Assembly: GCA_025642065.1 (NCBI GenBank)
Contig: JAODUP010000549.1
Coordinates: 98,501-162,500, forward strand
Reading direction: 5' to 3'
DNA: 64,000 nucleotides
Origin: Paralvinella palmiformis
Lineage: Eukaryota > Annelida > Polychaeta > Terebellida > Alvinellidae
The translations under genes and the position numbers were made by a program. The notes below the pieces were generated by a model. That model was not told where the DNA came from. It searched no databases and saw nothing but the letters and a program-made list of their open reading frames with translations. Positions 50,589-64,000 of the stretch are shown here, in pieces; position 1 is the stretch's first letter, and every line of letters starts with the position of its first letter.

Positions 50589-52212
50589 TCCTCACCACCA
50601 CAACGACCGCTAACAACAACATCTGGCCAAAACCATCCTTTAATGGTTAATAATAAGAAATTATTTATTATAAGTCCCTGTTATTATTAATAATATCGAT
50701 CCTTCAAGATTTTCTAATAGTATTTTAGGTTTTGAAGCCATATTTACTTCTAACATTACGTGGAATACATGGAAAGGTTCTAGAGTACGAACACATATAG
50801 TTTTTATGAGTACCAATAAAACGTGCTAATACTTACTTATAAATGCATTTAAATGCGAGTACGGTTGAACGTACATGAGTACAAGTACTAGTACATTTTT
50901 TTCAATAATGATTGCTCGAGCATGTTTACTCAGTTACGGCTGATATGATGATGATTGGTGTTTTACGGCTACCTTTGTGCACATGATAGGCAAACGGGGC
51001 GAGCGAAGTAAAAGATGAAACACCCTTCAGATATGCCTACGGCGAGATTCAAACTCAGATGGTAGTGATATGTGATCCAACGCGCTACCAACTAGACCAC
51101 GGAGTCGTTCTTTATGGCTGATATGAAAACAATGATATAATTAACTGTCACACAAACATGAAATGTCACGTTTAGGCCCAAATCATCATAAAAACATTAT
51201 AATCATAATATCTGAATATAAGTTAGATTTCTGTAATGTACAAACGTTGTAAATAATCAATTCATATATTTTTACATTTGAAAATCATCAAATGTTGAAT
51301 TATTAGGTCAGCTAGCAGACATCTCCCTGGGCTGAATATTAAATTCAATAACACTGAATGATCTCTCAACACCTGGTCCTCATGGAATATGTTAACAGCA
51401 TGGCATGCCACATAACGCCATTGGAATATATTGAACACACATATTTTGGTGGCAAGCTACAACTGATCACGCTATTCGTCATCCAGACAAATGGAACTAT
51501 CATAATAATGAGATATTATAAGCTGCAGGTATCTATTTCTTCACGGTATTAGTATTTAGTTGAATTACAATTTTTATATATACTTTATATCTCGCTACCC
51601 GTTGGAGACAAATCAATATACAATAGCTCACACAACAGACATGTATCTGTGTTTACAATCAGTGGATCTCAATCAGCAGAGATGATAGAGAGAAACTTTA
51701 ATTAACCTGATTTATTATGTAGTCATTTATGAGGGAAATCGGGACGAATATATACAAAATTTAAATAAAAAACTGGAAACAATTATCTGTTTATGAGGAA
51801 AGTACGGGCAATGTCCTCAGAAAGAACGAGTACTACACAGTTCTTCCTGAGTAGAAGTACTACTTTGTCCTCAACCTTGGTACTTTATTAAACCCAGATT
51901 ATTATTATTATTTTTAAAACCGATATTTATTATTAAACCCAGATTATTATTATTATTTTTACAACCGATATTTAAAGGCCAGAGACCAAACTTACAGAAT
52001 CTGTCGTCATATAACTATTACATATAAAAGCAATATTTTTCCTTTTTTCCAGGTGTGTAGGCAGAGGATTAAAGTCTACAATATCCTGTATGAAGGCTGG
52101 TCCACATGGGTTTTATGGCAGTCCTCAACAGCCAGGAGACGAGTACACGTTCATTATACAGTCAGCGGGGCCGTGCTTTCAACGAAAAGTCAACCCCTTT
52201 CTAGGAATATAA
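32354..52212 (+). CDS. Secreted Frizzled-domain protein with C-terminal DxDGDGxxDYCR repeats
   Basis: Exons 32354-33062, 42038-42302, 43342-43503 and 52053-52212 join in phase into 1296 nt, 431 residues. Order: signal peptide (1-23, cleavage likely after VMA); basic low-complexity linker (about 60-114) with NxS sequons at 79 and 83 and a minimal furin site RRQR (67-70); Frizzled CRD Cys117-Cys227 with all ten cysteines and the PN..GH, FLC, PCRSVC and SWPEDWAC landmarks; second basic linker (about 240-296) with NQS at 265; two related repeats (about 297-341 and 356-394); a short tail with Cys420. No transmembrane segment follows the CRD, so it should be secreted. The CRD is the Wnt-lipid-binding fold, so a Wnt modulator is the natural guess, but that is inference. 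No NTR, CUB, collagen or kringle domain is seen. The repeats resemble FG-GAP/VCBS-type calcium-binding repeats. The first ATG after an in-frame non-ATG stretch was chosen because it starts the signal peptide. Confidence 0.85.
34110..34195. repeat. (AGT)n trinucleotide tract in intron 1
   Basis: Imperfect AGT/AGC/AAT triplets. They give apparent poly-Val and poly-Leu frames on the two strands that are not genes. Confidence 0.9.
34663..35110. repeat. TC/TA/TG microsatellite and CTGT-rich tract in intron 1
   Basis: (TC)n, (TA)n and (TG)n run together to 34752. From about 34800 to 35110 the sequence is dominated by CTGTCTGT and CTACCTGT words. Confidence 0.9.
35795..35900 (+). repeat. tRNA-like SINE head
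   Basis: GGCTCGGCCGTAGGGTGCGT and CTCGGTTCGAATACGGAGAC look like boxes A and B of a tRNA-derived element. No second copy was found in the window, so its body cannot be delimited. Confidence 0.4.
36139..36231 (-). repeat. SINE family B-like fragment
   Basis: GATGAAACACCCTTCAGATA at the low end, then TTTTATGGCCAACCGCGCTA and CGGAGACGG. Only the head and the first part of the body are present. Confidence 0.5.
36588..36805 (+). repeat. SINE family B with long (ATC)n tail
   Basis: Head degraded, but the body from GGAATCTCGGCGTGGGCAT to CACAAAACATCAATC matches 26546-26720. The tail is (ATC)n to 36805. It lies in intron 1 of the Frizzled-domain gene, in sense orientation. Confidence 0.78.
37070..37210. 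repeat. Hairpin-forming inverted repeat with TA core
   Basis: The arm ATTAATAAAGTTGTCTCT (37099-37116) is matched by its exact reverse complement at 37191-37208. The 74-bp interior is mainly (TA)n and partly self-complementary. It may be a MITE-like palindrome or an expanded hairpin. Confidence 0.8.
38787..38951 (-). repeat. SINE family B, inverted copy in Frizzled-domain gene intron 1
   Basis: Reverse complement of the family B body: GATGATTGATGTTTTACGGC, GAAACACCCTTCAGATATGC, GAGATTCGAACTCAAG. It is antisense to the host gene. Confidence 0.78.
39217..39332. repeat. (TA)n, (TC)n and (TG)n compound microsatellite in intron 1
   Basis: TA run 39217-39247, then alternating TG and TC blocks to 39332. 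Confidence 0.95.
39542..39762 (+). repeat. Dispersed repeat E, copy 2, in intron 1 of the Frizzled-domain gene
   Basis: Same orientation as copy 1 at a constant offset of 13,660 bp. Both end in a TG-rich run (here TGTGTGTGTTTGTGTG). The class of the element is not recognised. Confidence 0.85.
40183..40550 (+). repeat. SINE family D, tRNA-derived, long body
   Basis: Head: box A GGTGGCCTAGCGGTTAAGT and box B CGCACGTTCGAACCCCG. The body includes GGACGTTAAAAACCCCC, TACCGCTCCCCTGTGAG and TAAGCGACAGCCTGGGGATT followed by CTCCCCGAA. The last part recurs at 24719-24770. Located in intron 1 of the Frizzled-domain gene. Confidence 0.75.
41021..41163. repeat. Symmetric (AC)n(TA)n...(TG)nGn compound microsatellite
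   Basis: (AC)16 is followed by (AT)n, CACAGAGAGAGAGAG, GGGGGG, then (TG)22 and a terminal G run. The AC and TG arms are complementary and flank a TA core, so a very long hairpin is possible. Intron 1 of the Frizzled-domain gene. Confidence 0.95.
42038..42302 (+). CDS. Frizzled-domain gene, exon 2: basic linker and start of repeat 1
   Basis: Residues 237-325. A Lys/Arg/His/Ser/Pro-rich linker (KSKQRRHSKK and onward) is followed by RRYDIGQ, RGWADVQGQGAANDYCR. The acceptor is CTCTTCCTTCCAG and the donor GTAAGT. It ends in phase 2, exactly at the Arg codon of DYCR. Confidence 0.85.
43342..43503 (+). CDS. Frizzled-domain gene, exon 3: one full repeat unit
   Basis: 162 nt, phase 2 at both ends, 54 codons. 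It carries IIGPNPKLSFLSCTLAG (end of repeat 1), then GFDIGHPNTWFMRDMDGDGR and DDYCR (start of repeat 2). The acceptor is CCATTTTCAG and the donor GTAAAA. Confidence 0.88.
44022..44307. repeat. (TA)n and (TATC)n microsatellites in intron 3
   Basis: A TA run of more than 70 bp (44022-44073 and on) and, 150 bp later, a TATC tetranucleotide tract (44250-44307). Confidence 0.95.
44355..44520 (-). repeat. SINE family B-like, strongly diverged
   Basis: TTTTATGGTCACTTTTGGGG, GGCTAAATAGGCC, GAAACAACCTTCACA, then GTTTACGACCAACCACACTA follow the family B order in reverse complement, with many substitutions. It suggests an older subfamily. A related scrap is at 36139-36231. Confidence 0.5.
48369..48612. 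repeat. Tandem repeat, 17-bp unit, about 14 copies
   Basis: Unit CAATCATCATAATCTAC with C/T variation at the last positions, in intron 3 of the Frizzled-domain gene. Copies degrade toward the right end. Confidence 0.9.
48697..48880 (-). repeat. SINE family B, inverted copy in Frizzled-domain gene intron 3
   Basis: GATGATGATTGATGTTTTAC at the low end is the reverse complement of the (ATC)n tail and body. The high end keeps boxes B and A (GAGATTCGAACTCAG, CTACCAGTTAGACCATGG). Confidence 0.8.
50946..51106 (-). repeat. SINE family B, inverted copy in Frizzled-domain gene intron 3
   Basis: Begins GATGATGATTGGTGTTTTAC and ends GCTACCAACTAGACCACGGA. Relative to the other copies a short segment around the AATGAAGCG part is missing. 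Confidence 0.75.
51886..51975. repeat. Tandem duplication of a 45-bp unit
   Basis: Two copies of ATTAAACCCAGATTATTATT plus ATTATTTTTA and ACCGATATTTA stand head to tail with one or two differences, just upstream of the last exon of the Frizzled-domain gene. Confidence 0.8.
52053..52212 (+). CDS. Frizzled-domain gene, last exon
   Basis: Residues 380-431: CVGRGLKSTISCMKAGPHGF completes repeat 2, then a tail with GDEYTFIIQSAGPCFQ and TAA at 52210-52212. The acceptor is TTTTTCCTTTTTTCCAG, a strong polypyrimidine tract. The exon lies 8.5 kb from exon 3 but the phase and repeat match leave little doubt. Confidence 0.85.
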
Positions 52213-52373
52213 ACAATGATTGACTCCGATAGCTAAACATTCTATTTAGGTTTAGAAGTTAACATGGAGTATATATATATATATATATATTGGTGTAAAG
52301 AACGTGTTAGGATAATTTTCTATGCTCTTTTAGCTCAATGGATTTCTGGAAAACTTTCTCGTATCTTTCGGTG

Positions 52374-52379
52374 AATAAA
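52374..52379 (+). terminator. Candidate polyadenylation signal of the Frizzled-domain gene
   Basis: AATAAA lies 162 bp after the stop codon at 52212 and is the first such hexamer downstream. The cleavage site itself cannot be placed from sequence alone. Confidence 0.4.
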
Positions 52380-52427
52380 ACAACCAAGTATCTATTTACG
52401 TGGTGCAATTTAAATAGTTTTCGCACG

Positions 52428-52463
<36 letters not shown>

Positions 52464-52568
52464 CATACAAACACACATGAAAACATGGCACAAATACCGC
52501 TGAACCTATAATTGCTTGTGAAACAAATCACAGAGACAGCTTTGAGGTGAGGATCAGCTGAACGTTAT

Positions 52569-52606
<38 letters not shown>

Positions 52607-53286
52607 TGAGGATGAAGGCTGAACGTTATGATCAAACGCGGGCACCTAATATGGGTAACACACCTTGACGAACAAAACAGTTAGTACCGTTCTTACAACG
52701 ACAAGTCCGACTACAGATTATTTGAAATCTTTTTATTAAACGAAAGCATCCCAGGAGCGTTGCGTTCGGAGTATAATACAGACACGTACGATACGTTTAT
52801 ATGATATGAAATACACAAGCTTACATTTATATGGCATAAAATAAACAAGCAAGTCGGTGCTTAAATAGAAATAAAAAGACGAATAGGCATAACCCGTGAT
52901 AAAGTGATAAATTGACAATCTACATGAACGCGTTATGACAGGATGCACCATCAATTCAAACGGGTTGCCCGAACAACACAATTTTACCAATACCAACCAA
53001 TGTCACGTAAAAAATTATTCAAAACAAAACATCGCCTAACTCGATAAATATACTCTTTCTGTGTCTGCAAATCAACACGGACTTTAAAGAAAAAACCCGT
53101 AGATATGAAACGACATCTAGATCACACAAAATACACCTCCTTTGTAAATAATCTGCCTGAGTGACTGACAGAGATGTCCGAGCATCAATTGCTGGAAAAT
53201 TGAGGGATGGGAGGGGAATTTCCCTGTACTACTTATCAAGGAGATTTCGGAACAAGTCAGGGCCTGAGAAGCCACCTGGATCCTTA

Positions 53287-53605
53287 TAATAATAATATGT
53301 GACATTTATATAGCACCCTATTTAACTAGAAGCTGCACTAAGGTGCTGTACAATATTTTTATCCCAGACTCAGACCTGTTTCCACCCAGCACACATCTCA
53401 ACTCCCAAAGGAGCATACAACGCATGCTGCCATTAAAGGCGCAAAGCGTTACTCATACACATAGCCATCACGTCCTGTCAGATACTCATTTTTTAGATGA
53501 GTGAACCAGTCGCCACATGACTGGCACTGCAGTTCATGGAGCCTCGAACCCGTGACCATTCGGCTACAAGTTCTACGTTCCAACTAACTGCGCTATCACA
53601 GCTGA
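53287..53605 (-). repeat. SINE family C, fuller copy
   Basis: Starts with (AAT)n and TTTATATAGCACCC, then the body shared with 16479-16735. It keeps an extra stretch (GATACTCATTTTTTAGATGA) missing from the other copy. The head end reads CGAACCCGTGACCATTCGGC and CCAACTAACTGCGCTATCAC, a tRNA-like box B and A on the - strand. It lies between the two convergent genes. Confidence 0.78.
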
Positions 53606-54159
53606 CTTAGCTGGATGTAGAAGTACTGTTTCAGACAAAATGACCCTGCCACAGATGAATTCTAGCTTTATAAGATAATGAATTACTGGAACGCCCCCCT
53701 CTATTTGTTACTTGAAGACAAGAAATGAAAGGGATCCTAAGAACTTATAGAATTTCCAATCAAATCAGACCCAACATCAGCCAGTGTTATACATCATTTT
53801 CTGGATAACATGATGAAACAATAATCTCGATTATTAATTAACCACAAGTAATTTTTAACTGGTACAAAGCATCACTGATGTACAACATGCTAGTTAACAC
53901 AATCACAAAAACTGGCCAACTAAATACTGACAACACGCCACACGATTTGGTACGAAAAACACAAATAGCAGGACTCAACAACCGCACAGCTATAAATTAC
54001 ACTATTTACCCAAAGAGCTATTTAATCCAATACACAACAATGCACAATGTTTCCCACAAAGACAATACCAAATCAGAAAATCTACGTGTAAAATTATTCA
54101 AAACGCTGAATACAAATTTCCTTGCAATCATCAACAAACAATACGTCACCGGTGAGTCG

Positions 54160-54315
54160 AGTTATTTAGCCTTGGTACTGGTCACACCTGGCGAGTATGG
54201 CCTAAAGAAACAATACGAACAAACACCTGTACGAGCCAGATTTGAATGCATAACCTAGAAGTTTGCAGTACAGTGCTCTAGCCATTATGCTGTCCAAGTG
54301 CCATCAATTAACAAT
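54160..54315 (-). repeat. tRNA-derived SINE, family F, diverged copy
   Basis: Low end GAGTTATTTAGCCTTGGTAC followed by TGGTCACACC parallels 26216-26372. The high end carries degraded boxes (CCAGATTTGAATGC, GTGCTCTAGCCATTATGC). Confidence 0.55.
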
Positions 54316-57300
54316 GTGTGAGCAAAATGTTACTATGCCTTTGACTGGCTTTACACTGATATGAAAGAACACACAAACTCAAGATGCCAACAACTCTACA
54401 AGCCAATATTCCAACTGTTCCTGCTCCATCTCTGCATAGATATCAGATAATATTGATGAGTTAAATACTGTGTACAAATACTGCAAGGTACAACTGTATA
54501 TAACGGGAGCAAACAAATTTTGGGCCAAGTAGATTACGTCAGTTGGCAAAACCTATGTGGACTTTACAACTAAAAATGGCCTGTCCACATATTATATTGG
54601 CCAACTGAAAAATATTCCGATAAACAAATAAAGGTTTATTCCATATTTAAACTAAGCGTAGTCCGAATCCATTCAAGCAACAAAATACACTGTTTAACTA
54701 ATCCATCCAGTGTTTTAGTAATATGTGTACACATAACATCATCAGTAGGGCATTTTACTATCCGACCTTCCTGCTCGACATAACATCGCAGATTAACCAC
54801 ACAAAGCTGTCATCATTGTACCCGATTGCTGACGGCAACTACCGGTATTAGAATTATCAGTAGATTTGTCACTTTCAAACACAAAGAGACCTCAATCTAA
54901 TTATTTTGGCCTCCTGATGCCAGTATTGTTCCCTAGAACAAGACAACTTCTTGTTTAAATCATCTTGGATAGCAGGACTTGGATTTTATAATAATAGGTA
55001 ATATGTGAAGTCCTACTGCTTTAATGATAGCGATACAGCTTGTGCTTTATAAATAAAAGCCACTGACAGCCGAATGTAGGCTATTTGTTCCCTCATAATT
55101 GGCAGTTCTGAACTAATCTTAATCTTCACGCCATGGAGATTTAATAAATGTGTGTATCAACATTTAAAAGATCTGACGTTAAGGAATGCTGATGTTATCT
55201 ATAGCATTGAACTTAGTAAATGCTTTCCAGGGTTGATAGAAACGTTGGAAATAAATTTAATGAAGATACTTTATCTCCATCCAATAGCACAACAGGTAGA
55301 AATTACACAGATTATATGCCACACACACACACACACACACACATGCACAGAAATGACATAAAAATATGCTACATACACAATGAAGGCCATGAAACGTCCG
55401 AAGGAATCAGGAATTAATTATGGCACATAATATTGTGGAAAAATTAGACCATAAGACTAATCTATCACACTAGAAGACACAGGTAATATACAACACTAAA
55501 GCTATATCCAAACAGTGTGCAGTTTGTTTTAAGTGAATTCCTGCAGTTCACAAGGTGTGGGCTATTTACATTTAAGGAAACATCCACGAGTTATATACAT
55601 TGAATAACAAGCATGACGTCATGATTTTACGAAGTCAACACATCATTTGTGTGGCTCAGCAGTGCGGGGTGTTTAATGAGATAAATGCCTCCACCTGTTC
55701 CAAGAGAAATCTACCGTAAAAAAGAAGATTAAATAGAGGGAGCCACTGTGACAAACAGCTAAAGGACACAGACTGACGCACGTGCACACGCAATGAACGT
55801 CAATTCTGCATCAAGCCATAGTTTGGGGCCAGGAATGTGCAAGGTTCTGAGGTTAGGGTAAGCAAAAATAAATAATGTGGAATTATTCTAGGAAGCCCCC
55901 CCCCACACACACACACAACACACACACCTACACAGACACAGAGGGATGGCTGAATGATTTCTTTGTTAAGGTTCACTGCTGTGAATACCTGTGATATTTG
56001 CCTGAGGGATGACCCACCCAGGTAATGAGGATTAAAATCCTAACCTATAGTTTTACAGCACAGTACTTCACTGTCATATTGGAGCACACACACACGAGCA
56101 CACACACATACACACACAAACAGAGAGAGAGAGTGAGATTTTATAAGCAAGATACTAAAGCAAACAGCTAAGGGGTGAAATATAGAAATAGAAATTACTT
56201 GATTCGATTAGAAATCTGACCTAGAAGTTTACAGCATCATAATACTTTTTGTTTTTTGTTCTGTTAAAGAATAACGGAAGAGCTACAAGTAACCAGATCA
56301 AGAACTATTTCTTATGTACATCAATATCAAAGGCAGAAGTGCAGAATTGCACTAAATGTTCAATAACCAAAGACAACAATATTAGGAAATGTAAAATTTA
56401 ACACAGAATGATAAAATCAACCAAGTTTACTTTTAGCGAATTGACTTTGAAACATGCTTGCTGAAGTTAAATATTAATGCAATCAGACCGATGTTTTGAA
56501 GGTCAAGCTAACTCCGATAGCACGACACTCTGTGAATCAAATAAGAAAGTTCCTATATTTCTACCAGTGGTTCCCGCTAATGGCTAATGGAATTGTTCCG
56601 ATGTACACTACTTAAGTGCACTCGACAATTCGTGTAGGTTTCTCGAAGCGTAGCAAGGAACCTCCTGTAGAGATCACATCCTGAAGATTTATTCTGTACA
56701 GACAAATAATCTAGATAGATGCATACAAAAAAAGGTACTCGTGGATCTCTGTGTCAATGTACATGATCTCCAAACAATGGACATGGCACTAATTTTTTGC
56801 GGGCATCGACATGAAGTATATAGGCAATTGTGTGCTTCAACAGGAACCATGTTCAATATGAGGGAAATTACCTCCGCTATTTTCAAATTAACATAAAATA
56901 GGAATCAGAATGGTGTTAAGCTGCTTGGTGACAAAAATATAACATCTCACCATGACACGGATGTACACAACAACAAACACCAGCATTTCTTCACCTCTAC
57001 CTAATAATGGCTGAATCTTTACAAAGGGTCTCCAGATTAATTCGCCGAATGCTTTGAACATACTTATATTCGGTTATGCTGCCTATCACTAACAAATCGA
57101 ATTAAAATTACATCATGGCCGTGTTTTTTGTGCATCAAAGTCATCAGTCCCACGAACACATAAAAGTCCAAATAAAATGCTGCACTCATTGGATGTAGTA
57201 TCCAATTCATCCACATGCATAAAAGTGCAATTTAAGATGTACGGAATAACTTTTATACGTGAATGCGAGGCTGAGCACCAAAATCAAATATTAACACACA

Positions 57301-57393
57301 TCTCCGGCAATAATATTAAAGGGCTGGGTTATCCATTACCTTGCTAAGAACTACACCGATTACGATCATTTACAAAAAGCCCTTTCCTGCAAT

Positions 57394-63653
<6,260 letters not shown>

Positions 63654-63966
63654 CTGAAACAAAGAAACGATAAATGGACTGAATCAAGGATTAAGCCAAT
63701 GAAGTGATCAGCGACAAAATATTATTGGCAAAAATTGATGGCAAGAGAAATACCTGACTTTGCATTTAACTGTTTGGAAAGAGGGGAGGGAGAGGTTTTC
63801 AAATCAGGTCTGTTACAATGAGGTTACCAATATTTATGACACAGCAATCATTAACATATATGAATAATATGTAACATGGTTCGGAACATCAATTCACCAT
63901 CAGTTCAAAAATAGAAAGCCAAAAATATGTAGACCAATATTGTTCACCAAAAATACATTTAAATAA

Positions 63967-64000
63967 GTAATAATAATAATAATCTATATTTAATAAAGCA
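63967..64000 (-). repeat. Probable 3' tip of another family C SINE, cut by the window edge
   Basis: (TAA)n followed by TCTATATTTAATAAAGCA resembles the low end of the copies at 16479 (CCATATTTATATAG) and 53287 (ATTTATATAGCACCC). Too short for certainty. Confidence 0.4.

Larger units (their letters stand above)
43504..52052 (+). other. Intron 3 of the Frizzled-domain gene
   Basis: About 8.5 kb, GT-AG, phase 2. It contains the 17-bp tandem repeat, SINE B copies at 44355, 48697 and 50946, microsatellites, and CpG-richer blocks at about 44960-45240, 46000-46400 and 49500-50040. No extra repeat exon was seen, although a phase 2-2 exon could be skipped by eye. Confidence 0.65.
52380..57393. other. 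Region between the convergent genes
   Basis: Beyond the SINE C and F copies and CA/TA microsatellites (52440, 52573, 55318, 55896, 56090), nothing coding is supported. The low-coordinate part should hold the 3' end of the Frizzled-domain transcript and the high part the ECD 3' UTR. Confidence 0.55.

Noticed and set aside
51358..51552. 64-codon frame upstream of the last Frizzled-domain exon
   Set aside because: Its phase and flanks give no acceptor and donor that fit between exons 3 and 4, and the peptide has no DYCR or SC signature.
32354..52212. Frizzled receptor or ordinary SFRP
   Set aside because: No seven-helix segment follows the CRD before the stop at 52210, and the C-terminal half lacks the cysteine pattern of a netrin domain.

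Overview
The window looks like AT-rich nuclear DNA of a lophotrochozoan animal, most likely a mollusc and perhaps a gastropod. It has long introns with GT-AG splice sites, many tRNA-derived SINEs, and very dense CA/TG, TA, CT and trinucleotide microsatellites. The phylum is an inference from this texture and from the proteins; no sequence here proves a species. Bacterial-style open frames are mostly noise, so genes were found by joining exons with consistent phases.

Three protein genes are supported. (1) On the + strand, 14681-21101, a complete GHITM/TMBIM5 gene: seven coding exons, 340 residues, a mitochondrial inner-membrane protein of the BAX-inhibitor-1 family. An upstream 5' exon is implied but was not located. 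(2) On the + strand, about 31740-52212, a four-exon gene for a 431-residue secreted protein: signal peptide, basic linker, ten-cysteine Frizzled domain, second basic linker, then two copies of a repeat built round the signature D-x-D-G-D-x-x-D-D-Y-C-R. It has no transmembrane segments and no recognisable netrin domain, so it is neither a Frizzled receptor nor a typical SFRP. This is the most interesting object in the window. (3) On the - strand, 57394-63653 and continuing past the right edge, the last eight exons (429 residues) of the ecdysoneless homologue ECD. Genes 2 and 3 converge tail to tail with about 5.2 kb between stop codons.

Region by region: 1-14680 is intergenic or upstream DNA with SINEs, a 39-bp minisatellite, a hAT-like transposon end and a CpG-rich block near 11 kb that could be a promoter. 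GHITM follows. 21102-31700 is repeat-rich intergenic DNA ending in the CpG-rich 5' region of the Frizzled-domain gene. That gene has introns of about 9.0, 1.0 and 8.5 kb full of microsatellites, SINEs and several CpG-rich islands that could be regulatory. 52213-57393 holds a long SINE and little else. ECD fills the rest.

At least five repeat families can be defined by comparing copies inside the window, including a SINE with about ten copies and a 195-bp dispersed repeat with only five mismatches between copies 13,660 bp apart. The three genes show no obvious functional link.
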